Assembly: GCF_000003815.2 (NCBI RefSeq)
Contig: NC_049991.1
Span: 20,227,822 to 20,291,821 of the forward strand
Origin: Branchiostoma floridae
Taxonomy: Eukaryota; Chordata; Leptocardii; Amphioxiformes; Branchiostomatidae
Reading direction: 5' to 3'
DNA length: 64,000 nucleotides
In this document: piece after piece, positions 44,901 to 59,848 of the stretch
Position numbering within the stretch: position 1 is the stretch's first letter
Layout: each line of letters opens with the position of its first letter
The notes under the pieces: generated by a model
What the model was told of the DNA's origin: nothing
What the model saw: the letters and a program-made list of their open reading frames with translations, nothing else
Databases searched by the model: none
Position numbers and translations under genes: made by a program

Positions 44901-47900
44901 TTACCTGTTGGTATTTCCTGAGCTCAGCCTGGATGGGAACAGGCACCAGGTAGTTGTCCAGCAGCTGTTCCAGTCCTTACCTGTTGGTGTTTCCTGAGCT
45001 CAGCCTGGATGGGTACAGGCACCAGGTAGTTGTCCACCCTGGAGTTATCCAGCAACTGTTCCAGTCCTTACCTGTTGGTACTTCCTGAGCTCAGCCTGGA
45101 TGGGAACAGGCACCAGGTAGTTATCCAGCAACTGTTCCAGTCCTTACCTGTTGGTACTTCCTGAGCTCAGCCTGGATGGGGACAGGCACCAGGTAGTTGT
45201 CCACCCTGGAGTTATCCAGCAACTGTTCCAGTCCTTACCTGTTGGTACTTCCTGAGCTCAGCCTGGATGGGAACAGGCACCAGGTACATTGTAGTTCTGA
45301 ATCAGAAATCTCCTCTTTAAAGGACTTAGAATTACCTGTTGGTATTTCCTGAGCTCAGCCTGGAAGGGGACAGGCACCAGGTAGTTGTCCACCCTGGAGT
45401 TATCCAACAGCTGTTCCAGTCCTTACCTGTTGGTACTTCCTGAGCTCAGCCTGGATGGGTACAGGCACTGGGTAGTTGTCTACTCTGGAGTTATCCAGCA
45501 ACTGTTCCAGTCCTTACCTGTTGGTATTTCCTGAGCTCAGCCTGGATGGGGACAGGCACCAGGTAGTTGTCTACTCTGGAGTTATCCAGCAGCTGTTCCA
45601 GTCCTTACCTGTTGGTATTTCCTGAGCTCAGCCTGGATGGGTACAGGCACCAGGTAGTTGTCTACTCTGGAGTTATCCAGCAGCTGTTCCAGTCCTTACC
45701 TGTTGGTACTTCCTGAGTTCAGCCTGGATGGGGACAGGCACCAGGTAGTTGTCCAGCAACTGTTCCAGTCCTTACCTGTTGGTATTTCCTGAGCTCAGCC
45801 TGGATGGGTACAGGCACCAGGTAGTTGTCTACTCTGGAGTTATCCAGCAGCTGTTCCAGTCCTTACCTGTTGGTACTTCCTGAGTTCAGCCTGGATGGGG
45901 ACAGGCACCAGGTAGTTGTCTACTCTGGAGTTATCCAGCAACTGTTCCAGTCCTTACCTGTTGGTACTTCCTGAGCTCAGCCTGGATGGGAACAGGCACC
46001 AGGTAGTTGTCCACCCTGGAGTTATCCAGCAGCTGTTCCAGTCCTTACCTGTTGGTATTTCCTGAGCTCAGCCTGGATGGGAACAGGCACCAGGTAGTTG
46101 TCCAGCAGCTGTTCCAGTCCTTACCTGTTGGTATTTCCTGAGCTCAGCCTGGATGGGGACAGGCACCAGGTAGTTGTCCACCCTGGAGTTATCCAGCAAC
46201 TGTTCCAGTCCTTACCTGTTGGTATTTCCTGAGTTCAGCCTGGATGGGGACAGGCACCAGGTAGTTGTCTACCCTGGAGTTATCCAGCAGCTGTTCCAGG
46301 AACCTCCTCTCCTCAGCCTTCTTCTCTATCAGGTCTGCTGACATGTCGGGAGGGTTTGGGATCCCTGCCTGACAAATAAACAAACAAGCAAACAATGATT
46401 GATTAACATCTGATTAGTGGTATTGGGAAAATGACAACACTTACTGATCATATTTAACAGGTTTCAACTTTGTATGTCCTCTACAAGAAAGAATGAATTG
46501 ACTTTCATTCTCTAACTTTCGCGATGGTTTGATGTTCGCGTTTTTTGCGGTGACCACTTCACCGCGAGCTTAAAACCCCCGCGAACATTTTTCCAATTGG
46601 CAGTAAGAGACGTGCATGGTGCTATCGCAAAATTAATTCCCCGCAAACTTAAATGCATTAATTGATAAACAAAAGGAAAAGTCTCTCACCTCTAGTGGCA
46701 TGAGCCTGACCAGTGTGGCGAAGCACTGTGTGGCGAGGAGCCGCACACACTCCGTCTGGTCGCTCAACAACAACAACAACAAACGTTTCTCACCTCCAGT
46801 GGCATGAGCCTGACCAGTGTGGCGAAGCACTGCGTGGCGAGAAGCCGCACACACTCTGTCTGGTCGCTCATCCTGCCGAGTACTGGCACCACCAGCAGCA
46901 CGATGTAGGGGATCATCACAACACCTAGCTTCTCTACTATGTCTGGGTACAAGGGGCTCGTTAAGAAAAATAATTTAGAAATCAATGTTTTATCTAGTTT
47001 ACATGATTGTACCTCATCAGATCTACATGTAGCTTCTTTACTATGTCTGAACACCACAGACTCGTTAAGGAATTAAAAACTAAATTTATCTTGTTTACCT
47101 CGTCACATATGGAAGATATGGCTGAAAATTTGCAAAGGATTCTTTGATGTGTTGGACTGTATTTTCATTTTTTTTATTGTTATATGATGCCAACCCTATC
47201 AGTTCATGTATCTATGAAATAATACTCAAGAGACATAATTTTGATAAAGTTAAAAAAAATTTAAAAAAAAAATTAAAATAAAACAAAAATCCTAAAGGAT
47301 ACAGCTGAGTGCCTCCATGGCTCCCTCCCTCTGGACCTCCTCGGACGCCCCCAGCATGGGGATCACATGACCCAGCACCAGGTTCATGGTCTCCACGGTA
47401 ACCACCTTACTGAGCATGCCCAGAACCCGGGCCGCCATGTGCCTGACGGCGGTGTAAGGGTGGCGCAGACAGGTGCATAGCTGCGGCAACGCTTGGATCA
47501 ACTGGAAAAATAAGGGACCTTGTCAAAATTTAGAGAAGAGATTTTGATCCAGTTTAGCCCAGCCGAGAGCTAGTTTTCCACTGTGTAAGTTTTCCACTGT
47601 TTGTGACAGAGAAAACAGTATGTGTTGTACAGTATTTACAGGCTCATTGCACAAGGAAATTGCCAAGCTCTTTTCAGAAAGCACAATGATCATGGATCAA
47701 CTGGAAAAATACATGTACAGGACCTTGTCAAAATGTGAAGAGAACTTTTGGAAGATACATTGTTAATAGATCGTCATGATACATCTTTTGACATACAATG
47801 TACACAATCATATGTACAGTATTTACAGCGCACAGAAGAAAATTCTCCTAGCTCTTCTGGACAAGAACTATGAACAGTGAGCCACGGCTTAACATCCTGT

Positions 47901-50900
47901 TCCAAAGAACTGCGGGCCTTTTGAGTAGAAAGTATGTCGGGATAGAGGCAAGCGGGTTGGGGGCTATAGCAGATGGGAACTCTGACCCTGTTGGTCCAGG
48001 AGAAGGGTTGCTAACAACTGGGCTATACATGGTACCCTAGACAGGGACTTTGGAGAGTTCATACTTGCAGACTCCTAGCTTTGAACCTACCACTAAGAAA
48101 ACAGATATCAGTGAATAATGATTACAAACTCCCAGGTGTCTGTGACCCACAACTGATGACAAAATTCATGTAAATGTCTGAAATCTGAGGCCAAATTCTC
48201 TGAAAAACAAATATGAATATACCAATATTGCTACAGAATGATACAATGACATCTAGCTTACTATTAAGATAGTTTTCACATTGTAAACGGAAAAAGTTGT
48301 TAATTGTTCTGACCTGTGTATGAAGTTGTTGATGTAAGGCCGGCCCCATCACTTCCACCACCTGTAGTGCATTCACCAGGTCCTGGGCTGGGCCGTCATG
48401 GGTAGAGTCTACAGACAGCACGAGGACAAAACACATTGAATTTTGTTTTACTTATAGTTTGTCAGGATGAAAATAGAATATCAAGGGTGGAAAATTTGCA
48501 AACTTTTTACTATGCTACTCTCTGAACTAGGGCCATTGTTTCAAGAACATGTTTTGAGCAGCTACTACATAATATTTACCAAGCAATTTCTACACACTCT
48601 ATGCTTCCAAGTATCAAGTATTTCGAATTTTTTCACCTGTCACTGACAGAGTAAAGTAGGGTTACATAGTAGTACCCACCTGCATCAGCAGGAAGGTTAA
48701 CTGAGGACAGCGCCCCCACAGTGGCCTCCCACAGGTTCGGCAGGGCGGAGGTCAGCCCCGAGCCGAAGTGCCTGGCGATCTGTGTCAGCACCAGCCCTGC
48801 CCCGCGTACCTGCACTGCTGCCTGCTTCTGAGCCTGCAGAGGATAGAGGTTCAAACACAGACTGTAGTCTCAAACTCCGTACTACATAATTATCCATCTA
48901 AATGATCCCCATCTTGCAGGGATAAGATGCACAATGCTGATCCGAAGCTACCTCTATTTTGTGGGTTGGCACACACACACAGGCGCGTGCACACACACAC
49001 ACACACAGACAGACAAACACACACACACAGCCTTTTACACAGTCACATAATATTTTGAATTTTTCACTCAGGGACCCTCATCTTTTGCTCCAATACACAC
49101 ATCTCTCCAAAAATTTGTACTTCACTTAAAATTTCTTTGTCTACTCCAAAAATGTAGAAACACATGGTACTGCACACTCAAAGCTCCTCAGAGTCATATT
49201 ATAACTCCAAGAAGAATGTTTGAAATCATTAAAAGGAATCAAAACCTAGTTGATTCATTAATACAGTGAATGGGGTTACCATGATGTCTATTGACCTTTG
49301 AATTCAAAATGGCTGATGGTTAATAAAAATGTTCTAACTGACCTCATCATCCTCAGCCAGAATCGCCTCCATATCGACCTTTAACCCTAGGTTCTTCCTG
49401 CCCCGCCCCCCTCGCCTGCTGGCCGTTGCTATGGCAGCGTCTCTCTGCTGCCGCACCAGCGTCAGGATTCCTGAGGTCTTGGACACCCCCTCCGTGCCGG
49501 GGGGGAATACAGGAGGGGTACCCCTGCCCGAGGGGGAGGGGGTGGCTGCCGGGGAGCCGCATACTGGGCTGGCTGGTCTGGATGCCGGTTCTGCATTTTG
49601 TAAGAGAGAAGTTTCAAGAAGTGATAGCTTTGTCAACAGGAAGAAATTGTCAAAACAGCCCTATATAAATATAGTATATTACACATACCTGTACACACAC
49701 ACAAACGCACAGAGTCACACACAGTACATATGCTTTAAACCGTTTCAATACACATGTTTGTCCTATATGTGATGTAAAAAAAGTACATGTATGGCCTGGT
49801 CAAAATCTGTTTGATTCAAAACTCTGTATCGTCTTCTCTAGGTATAGCTTGTGTGCTAAAAACTGTTTGCATGCGTTTTTTACCTTGTCAAAGAATCAAG
49901 TAATTTTGATGGTATGTTCCCAAATGTCATTTACTTTGAAGAAAAAACAAACTGTTGACAATGTCTGACTAACCCCTGATAGGCTGTAGTGGCTGAGTGA
50001 CCAGAGGAGTTTGCACACAGTCTGCACAGGCGAAGCCCCGCAGGTTCCGGGTGATTTTGGGGTTTGGACAGGGGGTCCGGGTCATGGTCTGTTCTAGCAG
50101 CATGGCAAGACTTCTAGCAGCAGATTCCTGGAGGGAGGAAAGTACAGGGGTCTTTTACTAGACTCTGTTAGACTCTTAACAAGTAACATAATAGCATGAC
50201 TTCTAGCAGCAGATTCCTGGGGGGAGGAAAGTACAGGGGTCTTTTACTAGACTCTGTTAGACTCTTAACAAGTAACATAATAGCATGACTTCTAGCAGCA
50301 GATTCCTGGGGGGAGGAAAGTACAGGGGTCTTTTACTAGACTCTGTTAGACTCTTAACAAGTAACATAATAGCATGACTTCTAGCAGCAGATTCCTGGGG
50401 GGAGGAAAGTACAGGGGTCTTTTACTAGACTCTGTTAGACTCTTAACAAGTAACATAATAGCATGACTTCTAGCAGCAGATTCCTTGGGGGTGGAAAGGG
50501 TTCCTTTACTTACCTTTATAAAGGTTAGACATCCAGGTAAACAATACAATTTCTATCTCAGTCTACAACTGGATAAAAAACGGATATTTACTTCCGGACA
50601 TTTCGAGTGAAATCCATCACTCTTCTTTAACATCACTAGAATGAAATGGCAGGACAATTCAATACTGTAACAATTCAATTCTAGTTAGCTGTACTTGTAC
50701 TAAATTGTTCTGCCAGCTGTTCATTTTAGTGACACTTAAGAAGAGTGATGGATGTCACTCAAAACATTAGGAAGTAAATTTTTGCTTTTTATTCAGTTGT
50801 AGAGATTAACTTTGAAGGTTCCTTCACTGTGTATGAGACTCTTTGCAAATGTATGGCTTAAAACAAAAGCATAAAGCTCTGAATTTGTTGACACATATAT

Positions 50901-53900
50901 TTAGTCTTAGCAATACTGTGGTTATGAAAAAATTTACACCATATCATCACCAGATTACAACATGAAATCCCCACTCTACAACTAGCAATGGTTCTTCTTG
51001 CATATCTAATGCATACTTTGATGTACAGTATTTGCCAAATAAGGTAAAAGTTCTTAAAATGTGTTTAAGGTGTTTTTTTCTGGCAATGCCCTATAGTTAC
51101 ATTACGCTTGCTGCTTTAGCAAGGGTAAAGAGACTCAAAATATATGATGATCATTGTGTATTCAATTAAATTTTTTTTTTTAAACATCAGATTCTGAAGA
51201 ACATCTCACCTGCAACAGTGAGTTGTCCTCCCTTTTCAGGGTGTCCATGAGCGGACGTATGACAGGGTTGAGTTTGTCGGGCAGGAGTCGGAGTGACACG
51301 AGCGCGCCGGCCACGCTGCACTGGACCCGCAGGTGGTGCAGGCCGTGTTCCGCACCGGTCTCCTGAACCGCCGCCTGCAGCTGGGACCTCCGACCCTCCA
51401 GCCTCTGTGGTGACAACGACATACAGATGATGTAATATGTTGTATCTGGGTATCCTCAATCAAAACATCTCATCTCACACGATTGAGAGTGTAAGTCTCA
51501 CCACAAATGGAGCCAAATGATTGAATAAATTTGAATATGATTTCATTGCTTTTATGCTTTGAAAACTTTTTGCTTATTCCAGTGACTAATGTGGCTTTAT
51601 GATAAGACTGTTTTTTAAACAGTGCTTTCCTGCATGTATGCAGAGTTTGCCGTTCATAGTATTAAGAGAGTGACAAATGTTATGCCAAATAGATACAAAA
51701 TCATATTCAGTTGCTTGAGCAACTGCCATTTGTTGTATCTTTAATGAGAGGTAACAACTAGCCACTACCACATGCCTACAATTTTTCATCAATCTAATCT
51801 CACCTAAGTCTATATTTAGTTCACATGTTGCATTGTTTATTGTTTATTGTATGTTGCTCTTTCATTCCCTCACACCGCATGCACCCACCTGTAGCTGGTT
51901 GGGCATGACCGCCTGACTGCAGTGGGTTGCAGCCAGGGCAGAGGCCTGCTCCACGGTCAGTAAGCTCCCCTGTCTGGCCATGGAGTCTACAGGACATCCA
52001 CAGGCCTGGAGGGCAGTCAGGAACGCCTAGAGTATAATGATGTACAATAGTTAATTATCAGTAAGCTCCCCTGTCAGGGGTACTGTTTACAGGACATCCA
52101 CATGCTTGGAGGGCAGTCAGGAACGCCTGTAAGGTACGATATCATAGTGTAGAGAAATGCTAGTAAGCTACCCTGTCTGGTATAGTGTCTATGGGACAGC
52201 CACAGGCCTGGAGAGCAGTCAGGAATGCCAATAGTAGTAAATGTACAATATTTAAGTGTGGAGAATTGTTAGTAAACTGCCCTGTCTGGCCATGGAGTCT
52301 ACAGGACAACCACAGGCTTGGAGGGCTGTCAGGAATGCCTGTAATGTATAATACTGCAGTGTAGAGAACAGTCAGTAAGCTTCCCTGTCTGGCGATGGAG
52401 TCTACCAGACACCCATAGGCTTGGAGGGCTGTCAGGAACACCTTCAATGTTTGATATTGCAGTGTGGAGAAATGTCAGTAAGCTACCCTGTCTAGTAAAA
52501 TGTCTACTTTCCGATGCTTACAGCAGTAAAAAGTTCAGCACCAGGGACAGCACTGTTCTAGTGCATGGACCAGTGCAGAAGAAAAGACAGACAGTAGACT
52601 GACCCTGCACTCCGTCTGCATAGTGATAGAATGTGTGGTGATCTCATTGTAGTACAAGTCAGCTACAACCGTGTGAAACTAACCAGCAAATCACAATAAA
52701 TAAAACCAATCTACACAGTCACTAATCGCCCCACCAACCAACCATCCAAGACAACCTATCAACAACAAATCAACCAATTAAACCTTAAGCAGTCCATTGA
52801 CCAACACAGAAACTTTTTGGGAACAAAATACAGACTGTACCAGTATTGTACAGACACCAGGAAAAATAGAAAAATGATATCTAAAAATTAGCACAAAGAA
52901 AACAAACATCAAACAAACTGTTAACTGACCCTGCACTCTGTCTGCATAGTGGTAAACTGTGTGGTGATCTCATCGTAGTACAAGTTCTCCGTCAGCACCT
53001 CCTGTAGCCGCTGTCTCACAGCCAGGGGACAGCAGCTATCCTGGCTGTGGGCCTGTGGGAAAATAAAACATATTTTTAGTAAATGTTTTTGTTTTTCTAT
53101 ACATTGAATCTATTAGTTTTTATTGCATAAATCATGCCAGGATAGCTATAGATAGCAATGCAGATATTGAGTATCAGGATGTATATGTTAGGGTGCCTAT
53201 AAATACCAAATTTCAAGTCAATCCATAACTTGATCTAAAGTAACATGAATCAAAGTTGAAAAGTTCTGAAAGCCTTTTACAGATTTGGGCCCCTACTGAC
53301 ATAATAAGCGATTCTACGAACAACAGTAAACATAAAACTATGATCATGCATTATTCTCCATATCTCAATGAAAAATCAACTCAGAGATGAACAGCCCCTG
53401 ATTGAGCATGAAAACCATCTAAGTTGATTTAATTTCTGAGTTGAAGAACAGTTTATATCAGTCTACATAAAGGACAAACCTGTTGAAACTCAGCCCAGGT
53501 CAAATGTTTTTACAAGTTTACTATTTAACACAGAGGATGCGTTATTCTCCAAATGATGAAATAAGCAACTCAGAAAAGAAAAGAACACCACCGACCTGTT
53601 GAAACTCAGCCCAGTTCCTAACCACCAGAGCAGCCACCATCCGCTGGATAGCAGACTTCCCACTCAGGTGGAAGCACAGCAGCTGTCCAAGGCTGTCCAC
53701 CGGTGCTGTCTCGCCCGGCTGTAAAGTGGGCAGGGGCTGGCCGATGTATGATGACAGGCAACCCAACAACCTACAGGGAAAAATGTCAAAGGGTCAAAAT
53801 TAATGTTAACACAGCAGCTGTCCAAGGCTATCCACTGGTGCTGTCTCACCCGGTTGTAAAGTGGGCAGTGGCTGGCCGATGTAGGATGACAGGCAACCCA

Positions 53901-56900
53901 ACAACCTACAGGGAAACAAAGTCAATGGTTCAAATGGCACAGCAGCTATCCCCCGGTGCTGTCTCACATGGCTGTAAAGTGGGCAGTGGCTGGCCGATGT
54001 AAGATGACAGGCAACCCAACAACCTACAGAGAAAAAGTCAATGGTTCAAAATTAATGTAAACACAGCAGCTGTCCAAGGTTATCCACTGGTGCTGTTTCG
54101 CCCAGCTGTATAGTGGGCAGCGGCTGTCAGATGTATGATGGCAGGCAACCAAGCAACCTACAGGGAAACAAAGTCAAATGAAAACACAGCAGCTATCCAA
54201 GGCTGTCCACCAGTGCTATCTCGCCCAGCTGTAAAGTTGGCAGCAGCTGGCCAATGAAGGATGGCATGACAACCCAGCAATCTAGTAAGAACATTGAATT
54301 TCGATTTGTACATTCTACAATCATATGGCATTATATGATCAACTTGACATGTACAACTCTACATTGTAGTGCAGCAACCATGATTTGTTGAAATAATCAC
54401 AGTCTTGTTGCAACAGTAACTCGAATCATAAAGGACAAAGCCAAACGTCAAGGTCACCTGACAGCAGTGAGTCGTGCCTTGATGACACAGTGGTCCCTGG
54501 ACTGCGGGGTATCCATGGTAACAGACTCCGCCCCTCCGATGTACTCCCGGACCTCCTTGATGATGGGGGCTGTACGGCTCCGGGGTGTGGAAGGTCCTCT
54601 TTCCTGGAGTAACAACAAACAAAATCATGGCATCAAGGTTCTAAAACTGAGATCTAAATATAATATCTTAGATATTCTAGGCCACCAGAGAGTGACTCAC
54701 AACAAGGTTTTCATAATGGGGGTACCATTGAATGCCTTGGTTTAAAGTTTACATTTTTTTCCAGTTTTGAATACTATCTTCCAAAACTCAGTTCAATGGT
54801 TGGAAATCAGGGGAAACACTGGAGAAACACACCCAGCAGAAGAGGAGATATCTGCTGTGTATATCTTACCCTTTTCCCTAGTCAGGGGGTTCCTAATGTT
54901 TGCTTTGGAGGATCTATATCCAAAAGGTTTCCTTTCCTCCCTAAAGGTTTTCCAATTAGAGACTGTGATTCCAATGTGTTTTCCTTGTGTTTTATGGTAA
55001 TCAATCAGTCCTAGGGTGAGGTCTGGGTTGTATTTAGCAGACAGCAAGCATCCCAATGGGTTTTACATTGACTTTTGCATTCTTCAGTCATGGATTGGAA
55101 TCACCATGGAAAAGTGTCCCAGTATGTGCTCTACTACATAAGTTATTTTTGTTCTTACCTTTCCCTTCATCCGGCTGTCTACCAGCATGGTGGAGTCTAT
55201 CTGCACCTGCGCCGGCTGCATGGCCAGACACAACCAGGCACTGAGCCAGGGGCAGGCGGCTGCAACCAGATACTCCAGGGGAGCCTTCTCTAGCAGCTTC
55301 AGCCACACCTAAACATACAGAGATGTTAGCTTTAATACGCCAGACACAACCAGGCACTGAGCCAGGGGCAGGCGGCTGCAACCAGATACTCCAGGGGAGC
55401 CTTCTCTAGCATCTTCAGCCACACCTAAACATACAGAGATGTTGGCTTTCACTACCCTTGGATAAAAGGAGGTCCGACATTTGAGAAGAGCGCAGCACCT
55501 CCAGCAGGTGAAAGTACTTTCGAAAACAGTAGGGGTCCTTCTTGGTGTCAGTGGATCAAATAAATTTGTCTAGATATGAGAGGTGCAGGTAAAATTTGTC
55601 TGGTGCATGCATGCAGTTAATTTTAAATGTTACCTGCACCAGTGCAGGAATGCAGAAAAAAGTATTTCGAGCCCTGGTATACAATACAAAACAAGTACCT
55701 TCTGTACGATCTCCAGGATGGTATCCTTAGTCTCTGTGATGCTGCGCTGGTACACGTGCCGCAGGGCGTCCTGCAGCAGCGGCGGCAGCCAATCAGAGCA
55801 GGGCGCCTGCGGAAAATCAACATCCAGACATAAGGGTAGGTATCGTTACTGGTACAAACCGGTTTTCGTGTTGAACCAGTCCGAAAAAAAAAACACCTGA
55901 AAAAAACAGTGGACCGGATCTGGGACTGATTAGAATATGAACAGATGTATTTGGCAGGTGGTCATACATTTCAGGGCTTGCTGGTTGAAGAAAATAAAAA
56001 GAGCAAAGTAGAGTAGAGTCTGTAGTCATTTCTACCAACTTGAAGTCTCTATAGTCAAACTTAGCATTGTTTATATGAAGATAGCATTTTCAAATGCCAG
56101 TGAGAGTTGCATTTTCTCACTTTCAGAGGGTAGATGTTGATGGTACAGAAGCTTACATGAATAACAAGCCTGTGCATTGTGAACCAGTAAGAATAGAAGG
56201 TGACAGACAAAATGTCCGTGGAATAAAGCACTTGGTTACATACAAAGAATCTTGTTTTGATATGTTACCTGGGGGCTGTCGGAGACTAAGAGTGTGTGGA
56301 TGGTCTCCAGGGAGGCCTTCCTGACGGAGGGGATGGTGTGATGTAGGAACGGCCACAGACGGGGAACCAATGTCGTCAGCACAGCTCCACAACTAGTTAG
56401 GAACAAACACAAACTTTCAGAAGATGGTGCTTACAACTTACTGTCTTAGACATAGAAGTTGAACACGAATTTTCAGAACTAAATTATGTCATTGTATGCA
56501 CATTTCACATTTGGGCATGCCCTTTCTCTTTTTCGAAAGGTGTTGTGGGTTCGGCTCTCCTCAAACACGGGACCTCCATTAACATCCTATCAGAGGGATG
56601 TCTCTAACTCAAGCTACATACTATTTCCAGTTACACAACATGACCCAATATGACAAAATGACCCTTCACCTTGTCTGTGCTGTGACCCCAGGATAAGTCA
56701 GCAGGGAAGCCAGCAGTAACATGATGCTGTTTGTGGAAGCTGTCATTCACTTATCACAGCTGGTAGGACAGCATTTGGCAAGGGACAGAAATATTACACC
56801 TTAACTGGCATGTGCTGTCATAAAGAGTAGGACAAAGGACAGCACACCTTACCTTGTCTGTGCTGTCACACAGGGTAGGACAGCATTTGGCTAATGACAG

Positions 56901-59795
56901 CACGTATCTTGATGACACCTTACCTTTTCTGTGCTGTGACCCCAGGATATGTCAGCAGGGAGGCAGTAACAGCAACATTCACTAATCACAGCTGCATAGT
57001 AGGACAGCATTTGGCTAATGACAGCACATAATCACACCTTACCTTGTCTGTGCTGTGACCCCAGGATAGGTCAGCAGGGAGGCCAGCAGCAGCATGATGC
57101 TGTTAGTGGATGCTGTCAGGTCGTCCAGCTCCAACAGCGCGTCCCACAGGATCTCAACAATGCCAGGAACCTGCGGGAAAAGTAAGAGAGTGGAATCCGA
57201 TTTATAACATATTGTCAGACGTATCAAGCACATCAATGTGGGTGGCCTTACCAATGTGAACAGAGCAAGGATCCAGACAGCAGTGATGGTGATGATAATG
57301 ATGTCTGCTTCTTTGCTTCCAAATATCAATGGGGAGGTTGTCCTCATTAATAGGCTTTCATGTGGCTGTGTAGCCCAGTATACTTTGATTAATTGGCTAC
57401 GACAGTCACTATTATTACTATAATAAGTGTATATTATCATTATTTAAGCAAAAAATGGCTACTAGTTGCTATACCCGGTGTCAGGTGAAATGATAATATT
57501 TCATTTCGCTGACTACTGTGATGTTTTAAACCATTGTCCATTTGTTTTGATTCGGTGGCAACACTGTGGTACTTGATCTTTCTTAAATCAAAAAGTACAG
57601 AGTAACACAGTGAAGAAAAATTGTTGTCTCAAAAACACCAACAAACTGGCTCCGGCCCTGAGGTGTTGCCAAAAAAACCATACCTGCAGCGGGAGTATTT
57701 TGACCAGAGAGTCGACGACAGGGACGATGCTGGCTGCTGCCACGGCAACCACATCATCCACACTGTCCTGGAGACCCTGGACGATCGCCGGGACGATGGA
57801 GGGGAGGGTGGCCTCCACCAGTTCCTGTGGAGGAATAAACAATATTGTCAATCAATTAATAAATCTATTGACAGATCTATCAATTAAGCAAAAGGTGAAA
57901 AATGAGTACCTAGGGCGTCCCTCAAATAGGACAATAAATGGAGGTCCTGTGTTCTGGAAGAGCCACACCTATCAATCGATGAATCGATCTATTGACAGAT
58001 CTATCAATGAAGCCATAAGTAATGCTTAATGTAGAACACTGTATAAAAGCGTGCTGTCGGGGGACCCTTGACAATTGACTGTCAATGATAGGAGGTTCCA
58101 CCAATTCCAGTACCTAAGATATCAATAATCAATCAATGAATCAATCAACCAATAAATAAATCAATTTATCTATCAATTTTCAAATGTACAATGTCATCAT
58201 ATGTGTACCAGTCTAAAAGCAGTCTCACAAATCTTACCTTCCTAACAGCCAGTAGATATTTGAGCCCCAGGAGCCCCCCATGCCTAACCTCCCACTGGGG
58301 CTGCTCCAGGAGCTGCATCAGGATTCCCAGGACCCCCTTCACACCCTCGGAGGTCATGTGATGCAGCACGGCCCCTAGTGTCTGGGCACATGTTTCTCTC
58401 ACTGGGGCAACAACCTGGGGACAAAAGGGCAACATTCAACGTCTGTTGCAAGAAAATTTTACATGATTGTCCAGAAAAAGTCAATTCTTTGAAATTGATA
58501 CCTCCATGAAACATGAAGGTGTAGTTTTTGGTGTGTCTAGCTGTCTGTCTGTTTGTGTTTCCGGATATTTGCGGTCAGCATAACTGCGTTGTTATGGTTT
58601 GTAAATGATACTGTTTTCCCTTCCCTGAAAATGGTGTAATGGTCAAGTGAGAAGAGTGTTTGCCTAGCATTTAGCAGGTTAAATCTTGATCTCGGCCAAG
58701 TCAAACCAAAGACTTAAGATATTTACTTTGAATACACACCACTACCAGTGGACTAGCCCCTTGCTGTAGTGGTTGCACAAAGTTGTGTGGCCCAAGGGCT
58801 ATTGAAACAGAGATGGGCACCACCCTATACACCATCTAGTGCAGGAAGGACTGTCACTAACCAACCAGCCCCCAACTTGGGACCATGTAAAAGTTTCTTA
58901 CCTCGTCGGACACAAAGTCCCCAAACCTGTCCAGGGAGAAGACACAGAGTAGTCTCAGGGCCACGTCTTCTAACCATTGCTGGTTACTGCTGTCCAGCTG
59001 GTAAACAAACAAACAAACAAACATGTAAACACAGTCAGAGTAAACACAAAAAGCAGTCTCAGGTCAACGTCTTGTAACCATTGCTGATTACTGCTGTCCA
59101 GCTGGGAAACAAACAAACAAACAAACAAACATGTAAACACAGTCAGAGTAAACACAGAGTAGTCTCAGGGCCATGTCTTCTAACCACTGCTGGTTACTGC
59201 TGTCCAGCTGGTAAACAAACAAACAAACAAGCAAACATGTAAACACAGTCAGAGTAAACACACAGTAGTCTTAGTGCCACGTCTTCTAACCACTGCTGGT
59301 TACTGCTGTCCAGCTGGTAAACAAACAAACAAACAAACAAACATGTAAACACAGTCAGAGTAAATACACAGCAGTCTCAGGGCCACGTCCTCTAACCACT
59401 GCTGGTTACTGCTGTCCAGCTGGGAAACAAACAAACAAACAAACAAACAAAATGTGCTGTATGTTCATGAAAGAACCTTAAGTTTTCCTATATTTCTTTA
59501 CACAATGGTTTTATAGTCTTCATTGGAGGCTAATCTTTCAGTATAAAATTGAAACACATTATCATGTCCTTGTACCAAGAGTTTACAAGGAAACACGTAA
59601 TAATCAAACTTCAGGTAAAATATAAAAATTGTTCTACCTGTTCGGCAGGGGCGTCAGCTGTCCTACCAGCACCCTTCCCATGAGTCTTTGCTATCTCCCT
59701 GAGCCCAGTACCTGCCCCGTGTCTCACCTGAAGGCAACAAACAGGTGAGAAAAAAATTCAATTCTAAACTTGAGTCAAGTATTGTTTGGCTTTCA

Positions 59796-59848
<53 letters not shown>

